A stretch of DNA of 64,000 nt from Anaerostipes hadrus ATCC 29173 = JCM 17467. Lineage in GTDB: Bacteria; Bacillota; Clostridia; Lachnospirales; Lachnospiraceae. The position numbers and the translations under genes are program-made. A model generated the notes under the pieces. It was not told where the DNA came from, ran no database searches, and worked only from the letters and a program-made list of their open reading frames with translations. Shown here piece after piece: positions 8,870 through 18,127 of the stretch. Positions within the stretch are counted from its first letter, which is position 1; the number at the start of each line of letters is the position of its first letter. The stretch is taken from NCBI RefSeq assembly GCF_030296915.1, contig NZ_AP028031.1, positions 1,235,501-1,299,500 of the forward strand. The letters run 5' to 3'.

Positions 8870-10154
8870 AAACTCAGAATATAATCAGTTGCTGCAAGAA
8901 GCAATCATATATTTTAAAAAATATCCAGTATTTCACAAGATATTTTCAGGCTTTTGTAAAAAATACGAAAGTCTTGGGCATCTTGGAGGTACAGTTGTTA
9001 TTAAAAATTTGACGAAAGATGAGAAAATGCAGTTATCGGGATTCTTTCAAAGAGATTTTTACAAGAATAAAACGATCTCTATTTCTATGCAGAGGATGGA
9101 GAAAGCATTAAAAGATAGTAAATTTGAATCACTTGAATGGATGGATATTCTGGAAGAATACTTTGACCATAAAATGATCTGGAAAAAAGAAATGTTACAA
9201 AAGGAAAATGAAAAACGAGAGCTGTTTTTTGCTCTGCTTCTAAAAGAAATAAAATCGGATCTTGTAAGAGAATGGCTAAATGACCGGATCAGAGAAAGAT
9301 CATTGATCTATCAACGACTGCAAAAGGAATACAAGAATTGTCCAGATACACTAAAAGTATTGTTGCGTTCTATAGAATCAGGGATAACAAATCTACCTGT
9401 GTTTTTCGATAAGAAAGAAAGGCTTGCTGTATATGCGGCACAGGTGACAGGCAATCCGCATTTCTTTGACTCGAATACAATTGCGGAGATTTTCCTGTTT
9501 GATTTTATATCTTATCATTTTCATATGCAAAATGGAGAAGGACTATCAGATATGGAATATCGCAATCAGCAGTATTATACGGCAGGAATCATAAGAGATG
9601 ATCTTTCAAATTATGTAACAGTTTATGGAATTCATGCAAAAGATACAGATTCTATTTTACATTCAGGGATCGAAGGATTTTTTGACAGGAAAGAACCAAT
9701 ATTGCTCACATTGTATACATTAAGCAGATTGAAAGAGGTTTATGGAGAGAAAGAAATTTATATTCTGGAGAACCCATCTGTCTTTTCCTGGCTTTGCCAG
9801 CAATATCCAGAGAAAAGTTTTGTTTGCACCAATGGACAGTTAAGGTTCTCGGCTTTTGTATTATTAGATCATTTATCCAGAACATCGGACCTGTTTTATT
9901 CTGGTGATCATGATCCAGAAGGATTATTGATTGCTCAAAAATTAAAATTACGTTATAAAGAACGATTAACTTTATGGAATTATTCGATGGATCTTTATGA
10001 GCAAAATCTGTCAGATGTAACATTAAATAAACGAAGATTAAAGCAGCTGGATCAGATATTCATTGAAGAACTTCAAGAAATCAAAGAAGATATGAAGTAT
10101 CAAAAAAAGGCAGCGTATCAGGAAATTATGTTGGAGAATTATATATTGCAATAA
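8850..10154 (+). CDS. jetD: Wadjet defence protein JetD (Toprim nuclease)
   Basis: A 434-residue protein whose C-terminal half carries Toprim metal-binding residues: Glu307 in LENPSVF and the Asp353-His-Asp355 motif in SGDHDPEG. This matches JetD, the topoisomerase VI A-like subunit (DUF2220-type C-terminus) that cleaves the circular DNA reeled in by JetABC. The N-terminal roughly 200 residues are helical and charged. It overlaps jetC by about 20 bases, giving translational coupling; GTG at 8847 is an alternative start one codon earlier. Catalytic residues appear intact, so the operon looks functional. A strong terminator follows. Confidence 0.87.
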   Translation: MKLREDKNSEYNQLLQEAIIYFKKYPVFHKIFSGFCKKYESLGHLGGTVVIKNLTKDEKMQLSGFFQRDFYKNKTISISMQRMEKALKDSKFESLEWMDILEEYFDHKMIWKKEMLQKENEKRELFFALLLKEIKSDLVREWLNDRIRERSLIYQRLQKEYKNCPDTLKVLLRSIESGITNLPVFFDKKERLAVYAAQVTGNPHFFDSNTIAEIFLFDFISYHFHMQNGEGLSDMEYRNQQYYTAGIIRDDLSNYVTVYGIHAKDTDSILHSGIEGFFDRKEPILLTLYTLSRLKEVYGEKEIYILENPSVFSWLCQQYPEKSFVCTNGQLRFSAFVLLDHLSRTSDLFYSGDHDPEGLLIAQKLKLRYKERLTLWNYSMDLYEQNLSDVTLNKRRLKQLDQIFIEELQEIKEDMKYQKKAAYQEIMLENYILQ

Positions 10155-10167
10155 GGATGAAAATGAT

Positions 10168-10226
10168 AAAATCCCTCATGTATGATATTAATAAGAAGTT
10201 TCATATATCATACATGGGGGATTTTT
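10168..10226. terminator. Long bidirectional terminator between jetD and panF
   Basis: AAATCCCTCATGTATGATAT (10168-10187) pairs with ATATCATACATGGGGGATTT (10205-10224), about 20 bp with one wobble pair, followed by T on the right and preceded by A on the left. It serves jetD on the plus strand and panF on the minus strand. Confidence 0.85.
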
Positions 10227-10266
10227 AATGTGTATTGCTTTTAAGATAGTTTCTATGCTTTAAAAT

Positions 10267-11754
10267 TTAGAAACAATTTTTGATGATATCTTCGTCAAGA
10301 CCATTTTTACAAGTGATATTTCCTATCACAAAATATAAGATTCCACCAGCAAGAAGTCCCCATACAACAGCATTGATTCCAGCAATCTGTACGTTATAAT
10401 AACAAAATACATAAGTGATCGCAGCACCGAGAGAACTAAAGATTGCTGCCTGTTTTGTTCCTTTCTTCCAGAACAATCCTCCGACCAAAGGCCAGAAAAA
10501 ACTGCATTCCAGACCACCTAAGGCAAATAGATTCAGAAAGAAAATGATATCAGGTGGATTGATCGTAAGTAAGATAACGATCACACCAAATGCGAACGTA
10601 ACGAGCGTGCTCATTTTCCCAACATTTTTGTTATAAGACTGAATTTTCACAGGATCATCTTTGACAACATAGTTACGCCATAGATCTTTCACGATCGCTG
10701 CAGAAGCAAGGATCAAAAGAGAATCAGCGGTAGACATAACAGCAGCCATAGGAGCAGCTAGGAAAGTTCCTGCAAGTCCGACGGGCATGATCTTCTGAAC
10801 GATGTATGGGATAAAGTAATCAGACGTCGGAAGGTTCTTAGTATCTACCAGTGCACCGGCCCATGTACCAGCCATATGCATACCAACGATGATAAAACTG
10901 CAGGTAACAGCACCGATCCACATCGCAGAATGAAGACTCTTTGTATTTTTAAATCCCATAGAACGAACGGCTGTCTGAGGAAGTCCAAGTGTACCAAATC
11001 CTACAAGAATCCAGAAACTAAGTAGCGTACCGGGACTGTACTTTGAAAATAGATCATCATATACTCCAGGCAGATTCTGTGCCAGTCCGGTATCAATACC
11101 AGCAAGTCCGCCGCCAGCTTTTAATACAAAGAATAAAAGTAAAAATGTACCGACACACATGATAATTCCCTGAATCGTATCTGTGATCGCAACAGCACTG
11201 AAACCACCAAAAGATGTATAAATGATAACAACTGCTCCAAAGATCAATAAAGAAACAACATGATCAAGTCCAGTGATAGAAGAGATCAAAGTTGCTCCGC
11301 CAGTAAATTGTCCAATCATCTGTGCCATGAAGAAGGCAACCATAAGTAAGCTGGTTACAATAACTAAAACATCATTTTTATAACGAGCCTTTAAATAACC
11401 TACAACAGTAACGGCACCAGTTCTTCTGGAAACTAAAGCAAGTTTGTTACCAAGGACACCTAGTACCAGAAATGTGATCGGAACTTGAACTGTAGCGATC
11501 CATGCCTGTGCATATCCATAAGTAAGACCAGCAGCTCCTGGACCAGAAATAAAGGAACTTACAGAAGTATAAGTTGCCATGGTTGTCATTGCCAGAAGAA
11601 GTCCGTTCATATTTCTTCCACCGATGAAGAATTTTTTCTCGGAGGATGTATGCTGTTTTTTATTCTGACGGTTACTGAAAATGATACCGATCGCAGCATT
11701 TAAGGCAAGGTAAACAATAAAAATTGCAAGAATGATTTTCTGATTTGCTGACAT
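10267..11754 (-). CDS. panF: Sodium/pantothenate symporter
   Basis: A 495-residue solute:sodium symporter with about 13 hydrophobic helices. The family core is clear: FFIGGRNMNGLLLAMTTMATYTS, SSFISGPGAAG, YTSFGGFSAV and FLAAPMAAVMSTADSLL, which form the Na+ and substrate sites of the SSF fold. The immediate upstream neighbour is a YhdT-type small membrane protein, the classic partner of PanF, which points to pantothenate (coenzyme A precursor) uptake rather than proline or sugar. Start and stop fit the usual PanF length. The yhdT stop is one base before the panF ATG on the minus strand, so the two form an operon. Confidence 0.88.
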   Translation of the reverse strand: MSANQKIILAIFIVYLALNAAIGIIFSNRQNKKQHTSSEKKFFIGGRNMNGLLLAMTTMATYTSVSSFISGPGAAGLTYGYAQAWIATVQVPITFLVLGVLGNKLALVSRRTGAVTVVGYLKARYKNDVLVIVTSLLMVAFFMAQMIGQFTGGATLISSITGLDHVVSLLIFGAVVIIYTSFGGFSAVAITDTIQGIIMCVGTFLLLFFVLKAGGGLAGIDTGLAQNLPGVYDDLFSKYSPGTLLSFWILVGFGTLGLPQTAVRSMGFKNTKSLHSAMWIGAVTCSFIIVGMHMAGTWAGALVDTKNLPTSDYFIPYIVQKIMPVGLAGTFLAAPMAAVMSTADSLLILASAAIVKDLWRNYVVKDDPVKIQSYNKNVGKMSTLVTFAFGVIVILLTINPPDIIFFLNLFALGGLECSFFWPLVGGLFWKKGTKQAAIFSSLGAAITYVFCYYNVQIAGINAVVWGLLAGGILYFVIGNITCKNGLDEDIIKNCF

Positions 11755-12021
11755 TTATTCTTCTCCCTCCTCTTCATCGTCATATTCAAAATTAATAAAT
11801 ACATGTTTTAATAGGTACCAGACACCGATCAAAGAAAGTATGATCGTTCCGAATGTTGACACACTAAACCATGCGGGCATACCTAGAAAATAAAGACCAG
11901 TACCATTTAACAAAAACGCACTGGCAATATGCCAAGCACAGCAGATCAATACAACGATCAATGTTCCACGGATCTCACGCATACACTGTTCATGTTTCTC
12001 CTGTCTTGTTAATTTTTTCAT
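11755..12021 (-). CDS. yhdT: YhdT family membrane protein (PanF partner)
   Basis: An 88-residue protein with two transmembrane helices (around residues 17-38 and 48-70) and an acidic C-terminus ending YDDEEEGEE. It matches DUF997/YhdT, found upstream of PanF and thought to form a small accessory subunit of the symporter. AAAGGAGA lies 9 bases before the ATG. The coding ends next to the panF start codon, indicating coupled translation. Confidence 0.82.
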   Translation of the reverse strand: MKKLTRQEKHEQCMREIRGTLIVVLICCAWHIASAFLLNGTGLYFLGMPAWFSVSTFGTIILSLIGVWYLLKHVFINFEYDDEEEGEE

Positions 12022-12077
12022 ATTATATGATCTCCTTTAATAAAAGGTCAGATTCGCAAAGGATATCTGCCAAAAGT

Positions 12078-12106
12078 ATTATCTTACAAATATGGAAGAA
12101 AATCAA
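12078..12106 (-). promoter_or_regulatory. Putative promoter of yhdT-panF
   Basis: Minus strand TTGATT (12101-12106), 17-base spacer, GATAAT (12078-12083), about 57 bases upstream of the yhdT start. It is divergent to the yqhY promoter. Confidence 0.45.
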
Positions 12107-12158
12107 TTATTCTTAACATTTTAAAGAGATAAGATCAAAAAGAATGTTATAAAATAGT

Positions 12159-12187
12159 TTGAATAACATATTCATCTTTGGTATAAT
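12159..12187 (+). promoter_or_regulatory. Sigma-A-like promoter of yqhY
   Basis: TTGAAT (12159-12164), 17-base spacer, perfect TATAAT (12182-12187), 39 bases before the yqhY ATG. It probably drives the first part of the nusB-to-recN gene run. Confidence 0.65.
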
Positions 12188-12226
12188 AAATCATATCAGT
12201 ATGCAGAAATACAGGAGGCTTTTACT

Positions 12227-12601
12227 ATGGAGAATAAAAGTAGTTACCAGATAAGCGAGCAGGGAGTGCTCGGGGAAGTGAAAATTGCAGATGATGTGAT
12301 TGCAGTGATCGCAGGAATCGCAGCAACTGAAGTGACAGGAGTTGCCAGAATGTGTGGGAATATCACGAATGAACTGGTAAGTAAACTTGGAGTGAATAAT
12401 CTGTCCAAGGGAGTCAAAGTTGTCGTAGAGAATCATCATGTAAGAGTCAATCTTGCATTAGAACTTGACTATGGAGTTAGTATTCCAGAGATTTCTAAGA
12501 AAGTTCAAGATCGTGTGAAAGCAGCAATCGAGAACATGACAGGATTAAAGGTCAGAGAAGTTAACGTCCGTGTCACAGGCGTTGCAGCAGAAGAAGAGTA
12601 A
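12227..12601 (+). CDS. yqhY: Asp23/Gls24 (YqhY) family protein
   Basis: A 124-residue Asp23/Gls24 domain protein: GEVKIADDVIAVIAGIAATE near the start, then GVKVVVENHHVRVNLAL and VREVNVRVTGV. The family includes cell-envelope stress and fatty-acid-linked proteins; the Bacillus YqhY homologue sits beside acetyl-CoA carboxylase genes and nusB and influences lipid synthesis. Here it directly precedes nusB, the conserved Firmicute position, though no acc genes are present. It has no signal peptide or membrane helix, so it is cytosolic. RBS: CAGGAGG. Confidence 0.85.
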   Translation: MENKSSYQISEQGVLGEVKIADDVIAVIAGIAATEVTGVARMCGNITNELVSKLGVNNLSKGVKVVVENHHVRVNLALELDYGVSIPEISKKVQDRVKAAIENMTGLKVREVNVRVTGVAAEEE

Positions 12602-12621
12602 GAAAGAATATAAAGCAAAGT

Positions 12622-12652
12622 CAGACGGGACTGATCACAGTTCCGTCTTTGT
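12622..12652 (+). terminator. Hairpin between yqhY and nusB; partial terminator or attenuator
   Basis: AGACGGGACTG (12623-12633) pairs over 11 bp (one G-U) with CAGTTCCGTCT (12638-12648) across a 4-base loop, followed by only a short T-run (TTTGTAT). It ends 20 bases before the nusB start and could reduce transcription into nusB. Confidence 0.5.
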
Positions 12653-12671
12653 ATCGCAGAAAGGAACCCTA

Positions 12672-13085
12672 ATGAAAAGAAGTGAGGTAAGAGAACATAT
12701 TTTCAGAATTTTATTTTGTGTAGAATTTTGTGAGAAAGAAGAATTTGAAGATCAGGTTGAATTATATTTTCATGGACATGAAAATATCAATGAGAAGACA
12801 CAGAAAGAAATTACAGAGAAAACAGAGAATCTGATCGAACATTTAGATGAAATCGATGAACAGATTTCTGCACATACGAATGCATGGAATTTAGAGAGAC
12901 TTGGAAAAGCTGAATTATCTATTTTAAGACTTGCAACCTATGAAATCTTATTAGATGAACAGGTGCCAAGAAAAGTAGCGATCAATGAGGCAGTAGAACT
13001 TGCAAAGAAATACTGCAATGAAAAGGCAGCACCATTTATCAATGGTGTCTTAAGTAAGATTGGACAGGATATGGATGAAGAGTAA
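12672..13085 (+). CDS. nusB: Transcription antitermination factor NusB
   Basis: 137 residues from the ATG after AGAAAGGAACC; a longer in-frame start at 12570 would run through yqhY and the hairpin and is rejected. NusB features: N-terminal REHIFRILF helix, ISAHTNAWNLERLGKAELSILRLATYEIL, VPRKVAINEAVELAKKY and PFINGVLSKIG. With NusE (S10) it binds boxA RNA and supports rRNA antitermination. It overlaps xseA by 11 bases. Confidence 0.95.
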   Translation: MKRSEVREHIFRILFCVEFCEKEEFEDQVELYFHGHENINEKTQKEITEKTENLIEHLDEIDEQISAHTNAWNLERLGKAELSILRLATYEILLDEQVPRKVAINEAVELAKKYCNEKAAPFINGVLSKIGQDMDEE

Positions 13086-14295
13086 AGTTTTTTCTGTAAC
13101 ACAGATTAATACTTATATCAAACGAATGTTTCAAAGTGATTATGCCTTAAGGAGGATTTCAATCAAGGGACAGGTGTCAAACTGTAAGTATCATTCTTCT
13201 GGGCATATTTATTTTTCATTGAAAGATGAAGAAAGCCAGATTTCTTGTGTAATGTTTGCGAGTGCAAGATATAATGGATTGCAGTTTGAATTAGAAGATG
13301 GACAGGAAGTCATTGTGGATGGAAATGTCAGTGTCTATGAGCGTGGCGGAAGTTATCAGCTATATGCACAGGAGATTCGTTTAAATGGAATCGGAGAATT
13401 ATATGTTGCATATGAGATGTTAAAACAGAAGCTTTATGAAGAAGGATTGTTTGACCACGAGATCAAGAAGCCGATTCCAAAGAATCCAAAGAAGATCGGT
13501 GTGGTAACGGCAAGAACAGGAGCAGCAATTCATGATATCATTAGTACAGCAAAGCGCAGGAATCCGTATGTACAGTTAGTATTATATCCTGCTAAAGTAC
13601 AGGGAGAAGGTGCATCTGATACGATCGTATCTGGAATTCGCACTCTGGACCAGTATGGAGTTGATACCATTATCATCGGAAGAGGTGGGGGCTCGATCGA
13701 GGACTTGTGGGCATTTAATGAAGAGAATGTCGCAAGAGCGATCTACGAAGCAAAGACACCGATCATTTCTGGAACAGGGCATGAGGTGGATACTACCATT
13801 GCGGATTATGCGGCAGATCTTCGCGCGGCAACACCGACAGCAGCCTGTGAACTTGCAGTTCCAGATATCACAGAAGTGATGGAAGGAATCGCAAACAGAG
13901 AATATACAATGGATGCGTTGTTAAAACAGATCATCCGGCGTTATCAGATGAAATTGCAGAAGTATCAGATCACCATTGCAAATTACGATCCACGATTTCA
14001 ACTTCAGGAACAGAAGATGCGTTTGTCAGAATTAGAAGAACAGATTCAGCAAGTGATGAAGAATAAGATGACAGGGTATAAGCACAAACTGGAATTGTAC
14101 GCAAAAGAACTTCATGGGTTATCACCAACAGCGAAATTGATCAATGGATTTGGATATTTAGAAGATCAGAATGGTGAGCCAGTTACAAGCGTTCACAAAG
14201 TGAAAGAGGGAGATCAGATTTCCTTAACGATTTCAGATGGAACGATCCTTGCAATGGCAAAGCAGATCAGAACAATGGATGAAAAAGGGAAGTAA
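13075..14295 (+). CDS. xseA: Exodeoxyribonuclease VII large subunit
   Basis: 406 residues from an ATG embedded in the end of nusB, 7 bases after AGG. N-terminal OB fold (residues about 15-100, ISIKGQVSNCKYHSSGHIYFSLKD) binds single-stranded DNA. The catalytic domain has IGVVTARTGAAIHDI, the Gly-rich IIGRGGGSIEDLWAFN and the invariant SGTGHEVDTTIADYAAD; a coiled-coil C-terminus binds XseB. The enzyme processively degrades single-stranded DNA in repair. xseB follows after 17 bases. Confidence 0.95.
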   Translation: MKSKVFSVTQINTYIKRMFQSDYALRRISIKGQVSNCKYHSSGHIYFSLKDEESQISCVMFASARYNGLQFELEDGQEVIVDGNVSVYERGGSYQLYAQEIRLNGIGELYVAYEMLKQKLYEEGLFDHEIKKPIPKNPKKIGVVTARTGAAIHDIISTAKRRNPYVQLVLYPAKVQGEGASDTIVSGIRTLDQYGVDTIIIGRGGGSIEDLWAFNEENVARAIYEAKTPIISGTGHEVDTTIADYAADLRAATPTAACELAVPDITEVMEGIANREYTMDALLKQIIRRYQMKLQKYQITIANYDPRFQLQEQKMRLSELEEQIQQVMKNKMTGYKHKLELYAKELHGLSPTAKLINGFGYLEDQNGEPVTSVHKVKEGDQISLTISDGTILAMAKQIRTMDEKGK

Positions 14296-14312
14296 GAAAG
14301 AGGAAGTTTATT

Positions 14313-14522
14313 ATGACAAAGAAGAAATTTGATATTGATCAGGGTTTTCATCAGTTAGATGAAATTCTTACAAAGCTTTCCAGTGAAGAAATCAAACTTC
14401 CAGAGGCTGTCAAACTATATACTGAAGGAGTAAATCTTGTGAAACAGTGTAAGGATTCTCTGGATAAAGTAGAAAAAGAATTGATCGTATTAGAAGAGAA
14501 TGGGGAAGAACATGAACTTTAA
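14313..14522 (+). CDS. xseB: Exodeoxyribonuclease VII small subunit
   Basis: 69 residues with the helical XseB pattern FHQLDEILTKLSSEEIKLPEAVKLYTEG. Several copies wrap the XseA coiled coil and regulate its activity. It lies immediately after xseA and overlaps ispA by 11 bases, all standard for Firmicutes. RBS: AGAGGAAG. Confidence 0.93.
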   Translation: MTKKKFDIDQGFHQLDEILTKLSSEEIKLPEAVKLYTEGVNLVKQCKDSLDKVEKELIVLEENGEEHEL

Positions 14523-15405
14523 GGATGAGATGAAACAAAAGGTTGCACAGATTGAAATTATTTTAGATGAATATCTGCCAGCACAGGAAGGGTTACAAAA
14601 AACAGTTTTAACTGCAATGAACACAACCGTTAAGGCGGGAGGAAAGCGTCTTCGTCCAATGCTGATCAACGAGACATATCAGATGTTTGGCGGAAAGGGA
14701 GATATTGTAAAGCCATTTATGGCAGCGATTGAAATGATCCATACGTATTCTCTGATTCATGATGATCTTCCAGCACTTGACAATGATGATTACAGAAGAG
14801 GTCAGAAAACATGTCATATCGTTTATGGAGAAGATATGGCGATCCTTGCAGGAGATGCACTTCTTAATTATGCGTATGAAGTTGCAACGAAAGCATTTGA
14901 TCTTGCGGAGAAAGACCAGATCATGAATGTAGTTGAAGCGATCAAGATTCTCGCCAGCAAACCTGGAATCTATGGAATGATCGGTGGGCAGGTTGCAGAT
15001 GTTGAACTGGAAGGTACACCGCTTAGTATGGAGCAGATTTTATTTATTCATAAGAATAAGACGTCTGCATTGATCGAAGCATGTATGATGATCGGAGCAG
15101 TTCTTGCAGGAGCATCCAAAGAAGATGTTCTGAAGATGGAAGAATGTGGAGAATATATCGGACTTGCGTTTCAGATTCAAGACGATATTCTGGATCTTAC
15201 AGGAGATGAAGAAGAGATTGGGAAACCGGTTGGAAGTGATGAAAAGAATCACAAAACAACTTATGTGACATTAAAAGGATTAGAACGTTCACAAAGAGAT
15301 GTAGAAGATATTTCAAAGAAAGCAATTGATATTTTAGAAAAATATGATAAGGGAGATTGTTATCTTACAAATCTTACAAGATTTTTGATCCATCGAACAC
15401 ACTAA
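14512..15405 (+). CDS. ispA: Farnesyl-diphosphate synthase / polyprenyl synthetase
   Basis: 297 residues. Both aspartate-rich metal-binding motifs are present: DDLPALDND (first, with the DDxxxxD form typical of bacterial short-chain enzymes) and DDILD (second), plus GGKRLRPML for isopentenyl diphosphate binding. It condenses isopentenyl diphosphate with allylic diphosphates to farnesyl diphosphate, the primer for UppS encoded at 50.3 kb. I start at ATG 14512, after GGGGAAG, inside the end of xseB. dxs follows 23 bases later. Confidence 0.93.
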   Translation: MNFKDEMKQKVAQIEIILDEYLPAQEGLQKTVLTAMNTTVKAGGKRLRPMLINETYQMFGGKGDIVKPFMAAIEMIHTYSLIHDDLPALDNDDYRRGQKTCHIVYGEDMAILAGDALLNYAYEVATKAFDLAEKDQIMNVVEAIKILASKPGIYGMIGGQVADVELEGTPLSMEQILFIHKNKTSALIEACMMIGAVLAGASKEDVLKMEECGEYIGLAFQIQDDILDLTGDEEEIGKPVGSDEKNHKTTYVTLKGLERSQRDVEDISKKAIDILEKYDKGDCYLTNLTRFLIHRTH

Positions 15406-15428
15406 GGCAGAGAGGAAGAGGGAGCATT

Positions 15429-17300
15429 ATGCTAGAGTATATTAATGATCCGAATGATATTAAACAGATTCAGCCAGAGGACTATAAACTTCTGGCGAAA
15501 GATATACGTCGTTTTCTATTAAGAAATGTTAGTCGCACAGGGGGGCATCTGGCATCGAATCTTGGAATTGTAGAACTAACGATGGCGCTGCATCTTGTTT
15601 TGGATTTTCCAAAAGACCAGCTGATCTTTGATGTAGGACATCAGTCTTATGTGCACAAGATCTTAACAGGAAGAAAGAATGGATTTGAGAATCTGAGGCA
15701 ATTTCATGGGATGAGTGGATTCCCGAAGAGAAAAGAAAGCGATTGTGATGCGTTTCACAGTGGACACAGCTCCATGTCGTTATCAGCAGCACTTGGGATG
15801 GTTACAGCAAGAGATATCAATCATACGGATGAGACGATTGTTGCGGTAATCGGAGATGGTGCGTTGTCTGGCGGAATGGCATATGAAGCATTAAATAATA
15901 TGGCAAGACTACGCAAGGAGAAGAAGAATCTGATCATTATCCTGAACGATAACAAGATGTCTATTGCGGAGAATGTCGGTGGAATGTCTGCGTATTTGAA
16001 TAAAGTACGAACAAGAAAAGAATATGTGGAATTTAAAGGAAATGTGGAACAATCCTTATTAAGAATTCCGGGAATCGGGAAGGAATTAACAACAATTCTT
16101 AAGAAATCAAAAGATTCGATCAAACAATTATTTGTTCCGGGAATGTATTTTGAAGATATGGGGATCACGTATATTGGACCTATTGACGGGCATAATGTTC
16201 CCTTGATGGTAGACACGTTAAATAGAGCGAAACAATTAGATGAGCCGATCATTATTCACGTGGTAACGAAGAAAGGAAAAGGATATCGTCCTGCGGAGCA
16301 GAATCCAGCCAAATTTCACGGAATCAGTCCATTTTCCTTAAAGACAGGGGAAGTTTTAAAGAAATCGGACAATCCATCGAACACAGCGGTATTTTCAGAT
16401 ACACTGATCAAAGAGGCGAAGAAAGATAAGAAGATTGTTGCGGTAACTGCCGCAATGCCGGATGGAACAGGTCTTGGAAAGTTTAAAAATCATTTTCCAG
16501 ATCGTTTCTTTGATGTAGGGATTGCCGAACAACATGCAGTTACATTTTGTGCCGGAATGGCATCAAGAGGTCTAAAGCCTGTATTTGCAGTGTATTCAAC
16601 ATTTCTACAAAGAGGTTTTGATCAGATCTTACATGATGTGGCAATCGGGAATTATCCAGTTATATTTGGATTGGACCGCTCAGGACTTGTTGGAGCGGAT
16701 GGAGAAACTCATCAAGGTATTTTTGATATTCCGTATTTATCTATCATTCCAAATGTGACGGTGATGGCTCCGATCAACGGAAGGGAATTATCTGAGATGC
16801 TAAAACATACGCTCCATCATGCAAAAGGACCGACCGCGATCAAATATTCCAGAGGAGAAGCAAGCTCTTTGTATGAAGATCAATTTGAAGAGTTACACTA
16901 TGGAAAAGGCCAGATACTTAAAGAAGGAAAGGAAGCTGTGATCATTGCAGTTGGAAATATCTTTGAAGAGGCAGATAAGGCGGAAAAGATCCTTAAAGAA
17001 GAAGGATATGAGATTGGTTTAGTTAATCCAAGATATATCAAACCATTTGATCAGGAGTTGATCATGAAACTGTCACAGACCTATGATAAGATCATGATCG
17101 CAGAAGAAGGCGTATTAAACGGTGGATTTGGAATGATGGTGAATGAATTTCTGAGTGAGCATGATTACAAAGGTGAAGTCAGATGCCTTGGAATAGATGA
17201 CCAGTTTGTGGAACATGGTTCTGTAAGTGAGTTAAGAAGAATGTTGAAGATTGATGGAGAAAGTATTGCAGACTCCATCAGACAATGGATGAAGGAATAG
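15429..17300 (+). CDS. dxs: 1-deoxy-D-xylulose-5-phosphate synthase
   Basis: 623 residues from the ATG after AGAGGAAGAGGGAG; an upstream in-frame start lies inside ispA. Thiamine-diphosphate site: VIGDGALSGGMAYEALNN through ILNDNKMSIAENVG. The transketolase-like middle carries GIAEQHAVTFCAGMA with the catalytic Glu and the GLDRSGLVGADGETHQG segment. It makes DXP from pyruvate and glyceraldehyde-3-phosphate, the entry to the MEP pathway, whose later genes dxr and ispG are at 52-55 kb. tlyA starts 4 bases after the stop. Confidence 0.96.
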   Translation: MLEYINDPNDIKQIQPEDYKLLAKDIRRFLLRNVSRTGGHLASNLGIVELTMALHLVLDFPKDQLIFDVGHQSYVHKILTGRKNGFENLRQFHGMSGFPKRKESDCDAFHSGHSSMSLSAALGMVTARDINHTDETIVAVIGDGALSGGMAYEALNNMARLRKEKKNLIIILNDNKMSIAENVGGMSAYLNKVRTRKEYVEFKGNVEQSLLRIPGIGKELTTILKKSKDSIKQLFVPGMYFEDMGITYIGPIDGHNVPLMVDTLNRAKQLDEPIIIHVVTKKGKGYRPAEQNPAKFHGISPFSLKTGEVLKKSDNPSNTAVFSDTLIKEAKKDKKIVAVTAAMPDGTGLGKFKNHFPDRFFDVGIAEQHAVTFCAGMASRGLKPVFAVYSTFLQRGFDQILHDVAIGNYPVIFGLDRSGLVGADGETHQGIFDIPYLSIIPNVTVMAPINGRELSEMLKHTLHHAKGPTAIKYSRGEASSLYEDQFEELHYGKGQILKEGKEAVIIAVGNIFEEADKAEKILKEEGYEIGLVNPRYIKPFDQELIMKLSQTYDKIMIAEEGVLNGGFGMMVNEFLSEHDYKGEVRCLGIDDQFVEHGSVSELRRMLKIDGESIADSIRQWMKE

Positions 17301-17304
17301 AAAA

Positions 17305-18126
17305 ATGAAGAAAGAACGTTTAGATGTACTGCTTGTCAAGAAAGGGCTTGCGTCTTCCAGAGAAAAAGCAAAAGCGATCATTATGTCAGGAATCGTTTTT
17401 GTAGATGGACAGAGAGAGGATAAAGCAGGATCAACTTTTGATGAAAAGCAGGAGATCATTGTAAAGGGAAAAACTTTAAAATATGTCAGTCGAGGTGGAT
17501 TAAAGCTTGAGAAGGCTATGAAGAACTTTGATATTGTATTAAAAGACAAAGTCTGCATGGATGTTGGAGCATCTACAGGTGGATTTACAGACTGTATGTT
17601 GCAAAATGGTGCAGTGAAAGTATATTCAGTTGATGTCGGGCATGGACAGTTGGACTGGAAACTAAGAAACGATGAGAGAGTTGTTTGTATGGAACGTACG
17701 AATATGCGTTATATGACGGAAGACGATATCGATGAAAAGGCATCGTTTGTATCTATTGATGTTTCTTTTATTTCACTGACAAAGATTCTTCCAGCGGTAT
17801 ATCGAATTTTGAATACGGGAGGAGAAGTTGTTGCACTGATCAAACCGCAGTTTGAAGCAGGAAGAGAAAAAGTTGGAAAGAAAGGTGTTGTACGAGATCC
17901 AAAAGTTCATGAAGAAGTCATTGAGAAGATCTGTGATTTCGCATCTACGAACGGGTTTGAATTATTACACCTTGATTATTCTCCGATCAAAGGTCCAGAG
18001 GGAAATATCGAGTATTTATTACATATGAGAAAAACAGAGACAATGGAGAATGGACATACAATGACAGATCAGATCAAGGAAGTGGTGGATGCATCACATG
18101 CGGATCTGGCAAAGAATAAGGAATAA
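17305..18126 (+). CDS. tlyA: TlyA family rRNA 2'-O-methyltransferase
   Basis: 273 residues: N-terminal S4 RNA-binding domain (RLDVLLVKKGLASSREKAK), then a Rossmann methyltransferase (VCMDVGASTGGFTDCML for S-adenosylmethionine, FVSIDVSFISL, LIKPQFEAGRE). TlyA methylates 16S and/or 23S rRNA ribose and is often annotated as a haemolysin. The dxs-tlyA-nadK-argR-recN order is conserved in Firmicutes. The roughly 25 residues after the core (TETMENGHTM...) are a non-conserved tail. Confidence 0.92.
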   Translation: MKKERLDVLLVKKGLASSREKAKAIIMSGIVFVDGQREDKAGSTFDEKQEIIVKGKTLKYVSRGGLKLEKAMKNFDIVLKDKVCMDVGASTGGFTDCMLQNGAVKVYSVDVGHGQLDWKLRNDERVVCMERTNMRYMTEDDIDEKASFVSIDVSFISLTKILPAVYRILNTGGEVVALIKPQFEAGREKVGKKGVVRDPKVHEEVIEKICDFASTNGFELLHLDYSPIKGPEGNIEYLLHMRKTETMENGHTMTDQIKEVVDASHADLAKNKE

Positions 18127-18127
18127 C

